From: Triticum aestivum
Taxonomy: Eukaryota; Streptophyta; Magnoliopsida; Poales; Poaceae
Direction: 5' to 3'
DNA length: 64,000 nucleotides
NCBI RefSeq assembly: GCF_018294505.1
Contig: NC_057804.1
Span: 249,606,156-249,670,155 of the forward strand
The notes beneath the pieces are model-generated. The model was not told where the DNA came from. It made no database searches and saw only the letters and a list, made by a program, of their open reading frames with translations. Of the stretch, positions 1 through 13,440 are shown in pieces. Made by a program: the position numbers and the translations under genes. How positions within the stretch are numbered: position 1 is the first letter of the stretch; every line of letters starts with the position of its first letter.

Positions 1-350
1 TCCGGCCAAGGCGTGGATAGCGCCCCAAATTCGGCCTTCCGAAGACTAGGGGCTTTGCCGAAATTTAAAATTATAGAATTCTATGGCTAAGTGAGAGTGT
101 TCAAGCATTATAAGTCCGGTTGCCTTGTTCGCCGTGTCGAGCGCCTCTCTAGATGGACCCAAAAATGGGAACAAGAGCGCTCGAGTTTATCCCGAACACC
201 CCAGCACTCATGGCATGGGGGCTGAAGCCGATGACTTGCCATCTCTCAGATTTGATAAACAGCCGCACAGAAGGTAATATTTTAAATTAACAAGCGTTGC
301 TTAGCGCATATGAACCAAGTTTTCAGCGCACAGGATAACAAAATGCGAGT
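1..350. other. Non-coding continuation of the Tat-lineage element
   Basis: No open frame is supportable here. By position it is the 3' untranslated or spacer part downstream of the element's antisense gene, whose last recognisable frame ends at about 351. Confidence 0.5.
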
Positions 351-1090
351 CTACTCAAATATTACATCTTTGGAGCACTCACCCGCAATAGTGTGGGCAC
401 CCTTCAGCACACTCTTATAATACATCTCAGGCGTGCGATGCTCCTTGCCCTCTGGTGGGGGGTCTGTCACAAACTTCTGGGCATCCATCTTGCCCCAGTG
501 CACCTTTGCGCGGGCAAGGGCCCGACGGGCACCCTCAATACAGGCGGAGTGCTTGATAACTTCAACCCACGGGCACGCATCCACCAGCCGCCGCACCAGG
601 CCGAAGTAGCTCCCAGGCATAGCCTCCTTAGGCCACAGCCGAACTATGAGGCCCTTCATGGCCTGTTCGGCCGCCTTGTGGAGCTCGACCAGCTGCTTCA
701 GCTGGTCGCTAAGGGGCACCGGATGTCTGGCCTCAGCATACTGAGACCAGAAGACCTTCTTCGTCGAGCTCCCCTCCTAGGCCCGGTGGAATGCGGCAGC
801 ATTGGACACGCTGCGAGGAAGATCTGCGAACGCTCCTGGAGAGCTCCGAATTCGGGTAAGCAACAGGTAATTAACACTCACATGCTTGCTTTGCATGAAA
901 AATGCCTTACCCGCTGCTATTTTCTTCACCGCCTCAATCTCCTGGAGGGCCTTGTAGGCTTCGGCCTCAGCGGCTTTGGCACTCTCAAGAGCCGTTGCAA
1001 GCTCAGACTCTCGAGTCTTCGAGTCACGCTCCAAGCTCTCATGTTTTTTCACGAGATCCTGGAGCTCTTACTGTACCTCCGCCACCCGCG
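351..1090 (-). pseudogene. Antisense gene of Tat-lineage element, 3' part
   Basis: These are the C-terminal exons of the antisense gene that begins at 15591. From right to left there is a coiled-coil stretch (about 908-1090, rich in E, K, A and L) that ends at a likely GT splice donor, then an exon ending at 351. Conserved-looking positions in the last exon include QYAEARHPVPLSDQL at about 700-750 and a W-rich segment (VRLWPKEAMPGSYFGLV). In-frame stops near 1063 and 780 show it is broken. The reading frame continues across the LARD insertion when one CCGCG copy is counted once, so the LARD landed in an exon. The product's function is unknown. Confidence 0.65.
1086..1090. repeat. TSD of the LARD, left copy
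   Basis: CCGCG here is repeated at 13436-13440, directly flanking the two LTR ends. Confidence 0.95.
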
Positions 1091-4000
1091 TGTCAGGACC
1101 CCGACTCGATGTCACATCGATCTAGCCGGTAACACCTCATATCACTTTGCGGCCTCACGCACGGTATCCCCACGGGTGTCGCCTTACCTTTGCCCGGGAC
1201 CGTTTGCGCCTTTTGGCTCACGTATATGATAGTGTCGCTAGCATCCATATGATAAGGAGCCCGGGCTGACATGACTAGTCGTAAACCCAAAGTGGCACAG
1301 ACTTACAGGGACAGGCATCCATGACCCAGCTTCGAACGTGTCGGTCATCAGCAAGTGGGTCCGGGCTGTAGCACTGGGCTAGCAGGACTCCGGTAAACCG
1401 GGCTGTAGCGGGCTAACAGGACTCCGGTACTCAAAGCGTGACGTTTCCCCGAAGGGACAGACACAGGAACGAAGAAGGACACATGCCGGCCAGCCTAAGT
1501 GTTCCGGAGCAGTAGCAAGCTACCATGGCTCAGTGGAAACACTAGGAGACATTTCCCGGTAAGAGAGGCTACTAAAGATAAACAACTAGATGGTCAGATC
1601 CCACACATACCAAGCATTTCAATAACATACACACAATATGCTCGATATGTGCAATACAACATGGCATCACAAAATGACTCTACTACTCAAGTAGTTTATT
1701 CAATAGGCTCCGAGGAGCGAGATATTACAAACATGGGTCTCGTGACCCAACACTCAGAGCATACAAGTCAAAGCACAAGCGGAAGCTATCATGTCTGAGT
1801 ACAGACATCTATAAATGAAAAGGCTGAGAAGCCTGACTATCTACCAGATCCTGCCGAGGGCACAAGATCGTAGCTGAGGTATCAAGCTAAACGTCGAAGT
1901 CCACGTGAAACTACTAGCGAGACCGAAGTCTCTCTGCAAAAACATAAAATAGGCAAACGTGAGTACAAATGTACCCAGCAAGACTTACATCAGAACTATC
2001 TACATATGCATCATTATCAACAAAGGGGATGGTAGGGTTTGACTGCAGCAAGCCAGCTTTGACTCGGTGGCTATCCTAAACTACGTCTGCAAGCGACTCT
2101 TTTGAGGTGGCGCACACGAGTCCACATATTCACCATATCAATACACCACTATGGATCCGCTCCCGTCTCCCTACGAGAACGCCATCCATAGCACTCACGC
2201 TTATCTTGCGCATTTTAAAGTATCCACTTTCACTTGTCTATGAACTGATATAAGTAATCCAGAAGTCCTTTTCCGTGGACACGGCTATTCGAATAGATGA
2301 TGATAACCCTGCAGGGGTGTACTTCTTCATACATGTTTCCACCACTTAGCGTCTGCACACGACATGTGCTCGGCAGACTTCAAGCGAAAGCCGACGTGGG
2401 TGTAGACCACGACCTACCTAAACACTCAAGTCTCTAGTCCAGGTTTATCGCCTATTCGGGTTCCATCCATGAGGAGATCCGGCCGGAGTTTCGCTCACAG
2501 CCCCAAACGATGTGAACAGGGTTCCCGAGATACCAAACGGGCATCCGGTACACCGTGCCACGTACCTACCGCATCACAGCCCACCCCTACGGTCAGCGCT
2601 GTCCACGGCCTCCAGTAAGCTACAAACACCAGAAACTACTTGCAACTCCTGGACAGAGGACAAGGGTGAATAAGAAGTCGAGCGGGGTCATATTTCAGGG
2701 CCCAATGTATGGTAGTAACTGAATCATGGATCACAAACACAGAACTCAGTTCCTGAGGACGGCTGCAATGAGACAACCCACCATGTACTCCTACATGGCC
2801 TCTCACCGCTACCTTTACCAAATCGTGTTCACACACTTAGCTCACACACAGTAGGACATGTTCACACGCCTCTGATTCATCCCCGATGAATCAGACCTGA
2901 CTCAACTCTAAGCAGTAGCAGGCATGACAAACAAACATGAATGAGTAGGCACATCAGGGCTGAAACAACTCCTACTCATGCTAGTGGGTTTCATCTATTT
3001 ACTGTGGCAATGACAGGTCATGCAAAGGATAAAGGGGTTCAGCTACCGCAGCAAGTAACAGATGAATCGGTGTTGTCCTAATGCAGTAAAAGAGAGCAGG
3101 AGCGAGAGAGTAGGATTGTATCGGAATGAACAAGGGGGTTTTGCTTGCCTGGCACTTCTGAAGATAACATTGAGTCTTCATCAGTGTCAACGATCACATC
3201 ATCGGTATCACGTCTATCGAGAGGGGACAAATACCGGCAACACAGAAAGGGAACACAATCAATGCAATGCACAATATGATGCATGATCATGACATGGCAA
3301 AATGAATGTGTTTTGGGCTAATGCAACTAGCACCAGATTAAATGAAGTTGGTTTGAATCCAAGATTCAAATTCAAACTCCATATGTGGATATTTAAATGC
3401 CCTTTATTTGATTTGTGCTAAACAGCAGCTATAAGTTGTACTAACATGCATGAAAATGGTACAGATGGATTCCTTGAATTTTTCTGATAATTTTTCATAT
3501 ATAATTTATTTCATTTGGAGTTACGGTTAATTTTCTATGATTTATTGAAGTTTTAGCTATTTTCTGAAATTTCTGAATAATAATAAATCCAGAAATGAAT
3601 TACTGCGTCAGCATGACTTCACAGTGACGTCAGCAAGTCAACGGCGTTGTCCAGGTCAAATCTGACCTATGGGACCCACATGTCAGCTGCACAGTGATTT
3701 AACAGAGTTTAATTAACTTAACTAAATGGTTAGCCGGGTTAATTAAAGGGTAGGGCCCACCTGTCAGTGAGTCAGTGGGTTAGCTAAAATTTAATTAGCA
3801 TCTAAACTAAATTAGCAGGGCCCCGGGCCCACATGTAAATGACCCAGGGGGGGTCAAACCCCTGGTCAACAGGGCCTAACACGCCGGCGGTTCGTCGCCG
3901 GTGGCAACAGGCGCGGCGGAGGGCTCGGGTTCGCTCCTCCGGCGTCCAAATGGACGGAGGAGAGCGGCTACGTGGAGCTGGAGCTCACCCGCGCCCGTTT

Positions 4001-5278
4001 CAGCAAGCAGCAGCAGCTAGGGCGGCCGGAGACGACGGCCCCGAGCTTGGCAGCGGCGGCCGGAGCTCGGGCGTGCTCGGGTTCGGCGTTACACGGCACG
4101 GCGAGGTCAGCTGAGGGTCTCTACGGATTACTGGGGTCGTCAGGAGCACTCGAAGGCAACGAGCGCAGGTGGAGGACCCCGGGAGCACGAAGCTCACCGG
4201 CCATGGCGGACGGCGGCTTCGGGTGCTTGTGGGGCGGCGGCTACAGGGTGCGCGAGAGAGAGAGAGGTGAGGGGAAACGACGGCAAGCTCACAGGGATGC
4301 AGCAGGGTGGCTCAGTGGGCTCGGAGACGCACCGGAGCCGACGAATTTGACGAAGATGGCCGGCGGGTCCGAGGTAGAAGACGACGGCGATGGCGGCGAT
4401 GCAGGGCTTCCGGAGGGCTGTGGAACGGTGGGGAGGAAGAGGGGGTCGAGGCGGAGCTCCTGGGTGCATCGGCGAGGCTAGGGGTGGCCGGTGGCCATGG
4501 GTACGGCGACGATGACGGCGAGCTCCGCTCGGTGGTGTGCGCGGGAGGGAAGCAGAGGAGGGAACGGGGTCCAGGGGAAGAGAGGGGAGGTGCAGGGGGC
4601 GAGGGGGAGTGCGTGGCGCCCTCGGGTGCCTCCAGCGGCGAGCGGGTAAGCAGGAGGTGGCCGGAGCGTGCGCGCGCGCGTCGGGCACACGCCCCCTGCC
4701 TACTGGCAGGAGGTTGAAGACGGTGGCGACCGGGGTGGGCTGGGCCGCACAGTGCTGGACCAGCACAGGAGCTGGGCCGGCTCTGGTGGGCTGCACGGGT
4801 GAGGCCAGGTAAGTACTGTCCCTTTTAATTTTTCTGTTCTGTTTTCCTTTTTATTTTATTTTGCCACTGTTTTCAAATTCAAAATAATTTCATACAGTGC
4901 CAAAACATTCTGAAATATTTTATGTTACCTCTCTGGACTATTCCAAAAGTACATAAAACATTTCAAAGCTTTTGAAAACATATTCATTATATATTATGAA
5001 TATATCCCCAAATTAAAATAGATTATTGATTTAAATTCAGAGACCAAATAATTCCTTAAAAATATTCCAGAATTTTGGTTTGATATATAACTCTTGCCAA
5101 TATTCACAAAACTATTTTTAGGGCATTTTGGATTCACAGAATGCAATTTAAAGGGTGCTTGCCCTTCTTTTAATTAGATTTTGAGGTTTCCAAAATTCCT
5201 CAGTTCAGGTTTCAGAAATTTAAATATGATGCACACATGAGCTAGCCTAGAGCACTACCAGCAGCTAGGGATGTGACA
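1091..5278 (-). repeat. LARD 3' LTR (4,188 bp)
   Basis: Nearly identical to the copy at 9250-13435. Differences seen by eye are mostly single-base transitions plus small indels, for example a CG-dinucleotide run at about 4670. The GC-rich block lies at about 3840-4810. Confidence 0.92.
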
Positions 5279-5292
5279 ACTCACCCCCACTA
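5279..5292 (-). promoter_or_regulatory. LARD polypurine tract
   Basis: The minus strand reads AGTGGGGGTGAGT immediately before the 3' LTR start, the expected place for the plus-strand primer. Confidence 0.85.
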
Positions 5293-8200
5293 AACAAGAA
5301 TCTCGTCTCGAGATTCAAGCGTAGGGTAAGGTGAAGGGTAACACAGACTAGTATAATCTCCACGAGCCAGGTTGCACTTCAAATGAACGTTGATTTGAAC
5401 ACCATCTTTGTCTTGTCGCCTTGCTCTGAGAAATCCTGCCAACATGACATGGAGGGAAGAAGGAGACTCTAGAAGGGTCGATCTTCTTGAAGATCGAACA
5501 ACTCACGGAATGAGACATAGAACCATCTCTCGGGTTTAGACACGAGATACACATCAAGAGGGGTGGAAAGAAACGGATGACGAAGGTTCACTGGGTAGAC
5601 AACAATTCCACACTTAAGAAGGTGGTAAAATATCGTCCACGTAGCGAGGAGTTTAGTTGCCATGAAACCACGACGAAGCATCCTGGAGAAGGGTGATTCG
5701 TAGATTATTTCCTTAAGTGGCAAAAAGAATTACCTTTGATATAGAGATCATTAAGACTCTCTATATCAGCCGAAGGCAAATCACAGCAATCGATTGGCGG
5801 GGGTCGGTAGAATGGCATACTCGGACTTGGATGATGTGGATTACCTTGTTGAAGACAACGTAATGGATGAATTTGCTTATTACCGGAAATGGAAGAGACC
5901 CATGGTAGAATGGCACATTGGCGGTGCAAGCTGAGAACAAAATGCAAATGCTGGGAATGATTCTGGTAACTGGGGAAGAACCCAACAAAAGAGAGTGAAT
6001 TCACTGTTTGAAAAGGTCATAGCATTTGCCGAGGAAACTGAGAGCAAACCCAGCTAGTGCCGAGGATAACACGTAGCGCTTGTGCGTGCTCTCAAGAACT
6101 TGAGCATTTCCACAATCATCAAGGTTTTATCAGCAACCGCGTCAAGGGTGCTGACAACACAACATACTACCATGATGAATAGCGATGGACGATGCAGCTG
6201 CAAAGGAAGATAACATCAACTCAGATTTCACCCTAGCGAGGCCAAGGAAACAAAATCTGGATGATCGACTGAGAGACATCTAGCACTCCACTTCTAATGT
6301 TCTCCTTGATGTGCTAGTGTAACCCATTCATAGATATGGTTTGATATCTAGAACATCAAGTAAAAAGGTTGGACTTCGGGAGCACAAGAATCCATAAGGG
6401 ATAACTACGGAGGTAAGTCTTGCAAAATCCTTATGGGGAGGTGGCCAACTTCTTTGATCAAGATACTATAATAATAGGTCTTTCGGCTGGGTGGTGCTGG
6501 CCATGACATCCACCTTACCCGTTATCGAGGAACCAATACTATAGTTCTTGGGGAAATGTTCCAACCATCATATCTGCCTGAGATTCAGATCTAGTTGGTG
6601 TCAGGATATTCCAGACTCATCGAGTCTAGGAAGAAAAATGAAAGTTTGCAACACAAATCGACGAGATGACATTGCGAGATTCTCGGAAGATGAACTACGA
6701 TAGCAAGCTCCAAAACATGAGCTGGTTCTGCTACAAACATGTGAACACGTTGTCCAAGAAAAGCATGACCACAAAGTAGTCTTATAATAAAACACTACCG
6801 AGTTCAGGTTGGGAACCATCAGCGAGGATATCGAAGTTCTTTCATAAGTCCGGATTAGCTCTTATGGAGGAACTCCTTCTCCTTGAACAAATCAATCAGT
6901 GGCTTGGTGTGCTAGGGATACATATAGATTGAAGGTTGCAAGTCTTCAAACCACAGCATTCTTCGCACGTGTGCATGACTGATTTGGAATGATTCCAAAG
7001 AAAGCAACATTGACTTTCTCGAATCCACGGCGGCAACTTGCATCAGATGCACATGAATTAAAGGAAGTCACTACCTTCATCCAAACATATGCTTCATGAG
7101 CTAGCATGAACAAATGCTTTCAAAAGTTTCCAACACTAACTTAATGTTCAACAACATCATGGAGGAGATAAGCATGTTGTCAATGGGCTCAACAACAACT
7201 CATCGGAATTTCCATATCACTGGACTTCCACCATCGTGTGAACACGGTGATAGTATTGGTCAGACCAAAGATGTAATGGTGTATGCTCGAGGGATCAACC
7301 ACGAATAAGACAACATTACGAGCATCGTTGGTACTGATTTAATTTGATGATAGCCCACACTCAAATCAAAGGATTGATAAGACAATAGGTCCAGCAACTG
7401 GTCACAGGGACCAATCGATGAAGATATCATCTTTCTTCAACACACGCTACACAAGAATATCCCTTTGGAACGAACTAAGTGAGGCAAGCTTTTATCTTCC
7501 AACTCTCCAAGTTGTTGTCTAGCTTAACCAACTAGCTCAGGGATATCTAACACCGATTCTTGGAGAGAAGGTGGTTCACAAAAAACCAACTTGATCACGA
7601 ACTCAACATAGCGGTCAGGTGACAACCCGGTAACACCTCCAAGAAGATATTTGGAAAGTCACGAACCACCGGTATGTTACTAAGCTCGAGAACAATCTTT
7701 CTTTTGAGGGCAAGACGATATGATCAAATGAGTGAGGACTTGACAAGATCCTAACTCATCAATCGAAGGGTGCACCGAAATAAGGACTAGGTAGCACGAT
7801 CAGTCTTAGAAGGATGATTCGAAAACCAACATACTAAGAATGAAATTATTATCCTTTAACTACCAAGCAACGGGGTTGCTAGGAGTATTGAGTTCACACA
7901 TCATGATTCACTTGTCGGCACTCCGGCTGCAACAACACAGAACCGAGGAATGAACAATGATGGCAAGAAGTATCACTGTACCAAGAGTTCATAGGATGGT
8001 GTGCAATTCCTATAACAATCGAGATATAAAGATGGTAATACTTCAGGGTAGAACAGGATCAAAGGCTGGATTAGCAATTTGATCTGCGGGGCACAACTTC
8101 TTTGACCCAATCCTGGATATGGAAGAGGTACTGGAGTTTGTTTCTCCTAGTCATTCTGCGATAGAATGGCTTGACGGACCACAAGAGTATTAGGCATCAA

Positions 8201-9233
8201 TAAACGAACGCACGCATACTCTTGACTATCAATTGATAGACGAGGGTCAGAATGTAACTAAAGAGAACAACTCAAAGGAACATATAATTTTCTGAGTTGT
8301 GGATGCATAGATTAGTATGTCGAACCAAGTTCAACATATTTCTCCCGGATAACCCATGCAGAAAGGTAGAACTGGCAGAGTCACGATTTATGAATGGAGA
8401 ACTCCTCAAGAATAATCCTGTTGTGATATTTCAGTTCAACGAGGAACTTCTGCCATAAGTAGTTCATGGTACCTGGAAGAAGGAGATACCATGGGCTTCA
8501 AGGACTATCGCAAAGGTTACTAATAACCTAAGGGAACTAGCAACTACTATCGACATGAAGTAAGTAGAGTGAATCTCGGGTTCAAGAACCCAGGAATAGA
8601 ATACCTACTACTAAGTAGCATCACGGAATGCTTTCGAGAATGATGGCCAGAATCCTCACACTGGGACACAAAACATTGCTAGATTACTAGGTGATCCCCT
8701 AAGACACCTAGGGTCGTAATAATATCTCCAACATATATGTCAAGGTATCGGAGTACCTCAACTTACTGATTAGTGTGGTTAATCTGGCCCATGGGAACAT
8801 TGAAACGGAAAGAAAGGATTTGCAAATGCATCAGACTACTTAGAAACCTGGGATGACTCGGACAGCATAACGGCTATAATTGCTCAAAAAGATTTGAGAC
8901 AATCACAAAAATGGTGGCATAACCACTCAGAAGCACAATATCAAGGTTCCGAGATCAGCAATTAACATACGGAAGTAGTAGGAACTGAACTGAGACTTAA
9001 ATCCAACAATCTTATAAGTCTACTGATTAGTAACACGTGATCCTAATAGAAAGAAGAGATAGCCTAGTTCTTAATCCCCACAGGAAAGATAAGATGACTC
9101 AGATCAGAAGGGCATGAGGTATAAGGAGTAAAAGAGCCTTACGTTCCATCCCACAATCAATTCCCTTATATAACTAAAGAATTTCTAAACTCAACTTCGA
9201 CCAGTTTGGCTTGGTAATCCTACAGGCAGTCAA
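5293..9233 (-). other. LARD internal domain, non-coding
   Basis: This 3.9-kb internal region carries no supportable gag or pol. Frames are short and closed by frequent stops. In published LARDs this domain is conserved in structure but not translated, and proteins for replication are presumed to come from other elements. Confidence 0.8.
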
Positions 9234-9245
9234 GCTCTGATACCA
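9234..9245 (-). promoter_or_regulatory. LARD primer-binding site (initiator tRNA-Met)
   Basis: The minus strand reads TGGTATCAGAGC, the classic complement of the 3' end of plant initiator tRNA-Met, four bases inside the end of the 5' LTR. It fixes the element's orientation. Confidence 0.9.
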
Positions 9246-9249
9246 ACGC

Positions 9250-12200
9250 TGTCAGGACCCCGACTCGATGTCACATCGATCTAGCCGGTAACACCTCATA
9301 TCACTTTGCGGCCTCACGCACGGTATCCCCACGGGTGTCGCCTTACCTTTGCCCGGGACCGTTTGCGCCTTTTGGCTCACGTATATGATAGTGTCGCTAG
9401 CATCCATATGATAAGGAGCCCGGGCTGACATGACTAGTCGTAAACCCAAAGTGGCACAGACTTACAGGGACAGGCATCCATGACCCAGCTTCGAACGTGT
9501 CGGTCATCAGCAAGTGGGTCCGGGCTGTAGCACTGGGCTAGCAGGACTCCGGTAAACCAGGCTATAGCGGGCTAACAGGACTCCGGTACTCAAAGCGTGA
9601 CGTTTCCCCGAAGGGACAGACACAGGAACGAAGAAGGACACATGCCGGCCAGCCTAAGTGTTCCGGAGCAGTAGCAAGCTACCATGGCTCAGTGGAAACA
9701 CTAGGAGACATTTCCCGGTAAGAGAGGCTACTAAAGATAAACAACTAGATGGTCAGATCCCACGCATACCAAGCATTTCAATAACATACACACAATATGC
9801 TCGATATGTGCAATACAACATGGCATCACAAAATGACTCTACTACTCAAGTAGTTTATTCAATAGGCTCCGAGGAGCGAGATATTACAAACATGGGTCTC
9901 GTGACCCAACACTCAGAGCATACAAGTCAAAGCACAAGCGGAAGCTATCATGTCTGAGTACAGACATCTATAAATGAAAAGGCTGAGAAGCCTGACTATC
10001 TACCAGATCCTGCCGAGGGCACAAGATCGTAGCTGAGGTATCAAGCTAAACGTCGAAGTCCACGTGAAACTACTAGCGAGACCGAAGTCTCTCTGCAAAA
10101 ACATAAAATAGGCAAACGTGAGTACAAATGTACCCAGCAAGACTTACATCAGAACTATCTACATATGCATCATTATCAACAAAGGGGATGGTAGGGTTTG
10201 ACTGCAGCAAGCCAGCTTTGACTCGGTGGCTATCCTAAACTACGTCTGCAAGCGACTCTTTTGAGGTGGCGCACACGAGTCCACATATTCACCATATCAA
10301 TACACCACTATGGATCCGCTCCCGTCTCCCTACGAGAACGCCATCCATAGCACTCACGCTTATCTTGCGCATTTTAAAGTATCCACTTTCACTTGTCTAT
10401 GAACTGATATAAGTAATCCAGAAGTCCTTTTCCGTGGACACGGCTATTCGAATAGATGATGATAACCCTGCAGGGGTGTACTTCTTCATACATGTTTCCA
10501 CCACTTAGCGTCTGCACACGACATGTGCTCGGCAGACTTCAAGCGAAAGCCGACGTGGGTGTAGACCACGACCTACCTAAACACTCAAGTCTCTAGTCCA
10601 GGTTTATCGCCTATTCGGGTTCCATCCATGAGGAGATCCGGCCGGAGTTTCGCTCACAGCCCCAAACGATGTGAACAGGGTTCCCGAGATACCAAACGGG
10701 CATCCGGTACACCGTGCCACGTACCTACCGCATCACAGCCCACCCCTACGGTCAGCGCTGTCCACGGCCTCCAGTAAGCTACAAACACCAGAAACTACTT
10801 GCAACTTCTGGACAGAGGACAAGGGTGAATAAGAAGTCGAGCGGGGTCATATTTCAGGGCCCAATGTATGATAGTAACTGAATCATGGATCACAAACACA
10901 GAACTCAGTTCCTGAGGACGGCTGCAATGAGACAACCCACCATGTACTCCTACATGGCCTCTCACCGCTACCTATACCAAAATGTGTTCACACACTTAGC
11001 TCACACATAGTAGGACATGTTCACACGCCTCTGATTCATCCCCGATGAATCAGACCTGACTCAACTCTAAGCAGTAGCAGGCATGACAAACAAACATGAA
11101 TGAGTAGGCACATCAGGGCTCAAACAACTCCTACTCATGCTAGTGGGTTTCATCTATTTACTGTGGCAATCACAGGTCATGCAAAGAACAAAGGGGTTCA
11201 GCTACCGCAGCAAGTAACAGATGAATCGGTGTTGTCCTAATGCAGTAAAAGAGAGCAGGAGCGAGAGAGTAGGATTGTATTGGAATGAACAAGGGGGTTT
11301 TGCTTGCCTGGCACTTCTGAAGATAACATTGAGTCTTCATCAGTGTCAACGATCACATCATCGGTATCATGTCTATCGAGAGGGGACAAATACCGGCAAC
11401 ACAGAAGGGAACACAATCAATGCAATGCACAATATGATGCATGATCATGACATGGCAAAATGAATGTGTTTTGGGCTAATGCAACTAGCACCAGATTAAA
11501 TGAAGTTGGTTTGAATCCAAGATTCAAATTCAAACTCCATATGTGGATATTTAAATGCCCTTTATTTGATTTGTGCTAAACAGCAGCTATAAGTTGTACT
11601 AACATGCATGAAAATGGTACAGATGGATTCCTTGAATTTTTCTGATAATTTTTCATATATAATTTATTTCATTTGGAGTTACGGTTAATTTTCTATGATT
11701 TATTGAAGTTTTAGCTATTTTCTGAAATTTCTGAATAATAATAAATCCAGAAATGAATTACTGCGTCAGCATGACTTCACAGTGACGTCAGCAAGTCAAC
11801 GGCGTTGTCCAGGTCAAATCTGACCTATGGGACCCACATGTCAGCTGCACAGTGATTTAACAGAGTTTAATTAACTTAACTAAATGGTTAGCCGGGTTAA
11901 TTAAAGGGTAGGGCCCACCTGTCAGTGAGTCAGTGGGTTAGCTAAAATTTAATTAGCATCTAAACTAAATTAGCAGGGCCCCGGGCCCACATGTAAATGA
12001 CCCAGGGGGGCTCAAACCCCTGGTCAACAGGGCCTAACACGCCGGCGGTTCGTCGCCGGTGGCAACAGGCGCGGCGGAGGGCTCGGGTTCGCTCCTCCGG
12101 CATCCAAATGGACGGAGGAGAGCGGCTACGGGGAGCTGGAGCTCACCCGCGCCCGTTTCAGCAAGCAGCAGCAGCTAGGGCGGCCGGAGACGACGGCCCC

Positions 12201-13435
12201 GAGCTTGGCAGCGGCGGCCGGAGCTCGGGCGTGCTCGGGTTCGGCGTTACACGGCACGACGAGGTCAGCTGAGGGTCTCTACGGATTACTGGGGTCGTCA
12301 GGAGCACTCGAAGGCAACGAGCGCAGGTGGAGGACCCCGGGAGCACGAAGCTCACCGGCCATGGCGGACGGCGGCTTCGGGTGCTTGTGGGGCGGCGGCT
12401 ACAGGGTGCGCGCGAGAGAGAGAGGTGAGGGGAAACGACGGCAAGCTCACAGGGATGCAGCAGGGTGGCTCAGTGGGCTCGGAGACGCACCGGAGCCGAT
12501 GAATTTGACGAAGATGGCCGGCGGGTCCGAGGTAGAAGACGACGGCGATGGCGGCGATGCAGGGCTTCCGGAGGGCTGTGGAACGGTGGGGAGGAAGAGG
12601 GGGTCGAGGCGGAGCTCCTGGGTGCATCGGCGAGGCTAGGGGTGGCCGGTGGCCATGGGTACGGCGACGATGACGGCGAGCTCCGCTCGGTGGTGTGCGC
12701 GGGAGGGAAGCAGAGGAGGGAACGGGGTCCAGGGGAAGAGAGGGGAGGTGCAGGGGGCGAGGGGGAGTGTGTGGCGCCCTCGGGTGCCTCCAGCGGCGAG
12801 CGGGTAAGCTGGAGGTGGCCGGAGCATGCGCGCTCGTCGGGCACACGCCCCCCTGCCTACTGGCAGGAGGTTGAAGACGGTGGCGACCGGGGTGGGCTGG
12901 GCCGCACAGTGCTGGACCAGCACAGGAGCTGGGCCGGCTCTGGTGGGCTGCACGGGTGAGGCCAGGTAAGTACTGTCCCTTTTAATTTTTCTGTTCTGTT
13001 TTCCTTTTTATTTTATTTTGCCACTGTTTTCAAATTCAAAATAATTTCATACAGTGCCAAAACATTCTGAAATATTTTATGTTACCTCTCTGGACTATTC
13101 CAAAAGTACATAAAACATTTCAAAGCTTTTGAAAACATATTCATTATATATTATGAATATATCCCCAAATTCAAATAGATTATTGATTTAAATTCAGAGA
13201 CCAAATAATTCCTTGAAAATATTCCAGAATTTTGGTTTGATATATAACTCTTGCCAAAATTCACAAAACTATTTTTAGGGCATTTTGGATTCACAGAATG
13301 CAATTTAAAGGGTGCTTGCCCTTCTTTTAATTAGATTTTGAGGTTTCCAAAATTCCTCAGTTCAGGTTTCAGAAATTTAAATATGATGCACACATGAGCT
13401 AGCCTAGAGCACTACCAGCAGCTAGGGATGTGACA
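9250..13435 (-). repeat. LARD 5' LTR (4,186 bp)
   Basis: On the minus strand it starts TGTCACATCCC and ends GGGTCCTGACA, forming a TGTCA/TGACA terminal inverted repeat. A GC-rich block at about 12000-12960 carries overlapping open frames on both strands that look like base-composition artefacts. Confidence 0.92.
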
Positions 13436-13440
13436 CCGCG
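13436..13440. repeat. TSD of the LARD, right copy
   Basis: CCGCG, identical to 1086-1090. Confidence 0.95.

Larger units (their letters stand above)
1091..13435 (-). mobile_element. LARD (large retrotransposon derivative), complete
   Basis: A complete non-autonomous LTR retrotransposon of 12,345 bp. Two LTRs of 4,188 bp (1091-5278) and 4,186 bp (9250-13435) flank a 3,971-bp internal region without coding capacity. TSDs are CCGCG at 1086-1090 and 13436-13440. The primer-binding site lies left of the right LTR, so the element reads on the minus strand. LTRs over 4 kb with a non-coding internal domain of about 3.5-4 kb match the published LARD design of barley and relatives (Sukkula-like). I count about 30 differences between the LTRs, about 0.7%, which suggests recent insertion. 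It disrupts the antisense gene of the surrounding Tat element. Confidence 0.9.

Noticed and set aside
393..1229. 278-codon plus-strand ORF
   Set aside because: Shadow of the minus-strand antisense gene and LARD LTR; it crosses the LARD insertion border and shows no domain.
3839..4812. Several long overlapping ORFs on both strands in the LARD LTR (also 11997-12959)
   Set aside because: They sit in a GC-rich block, overlap in several frames on both strands, have low-complexity Arg/Pro/Gly composition and no domain; the element reads as non-coding.
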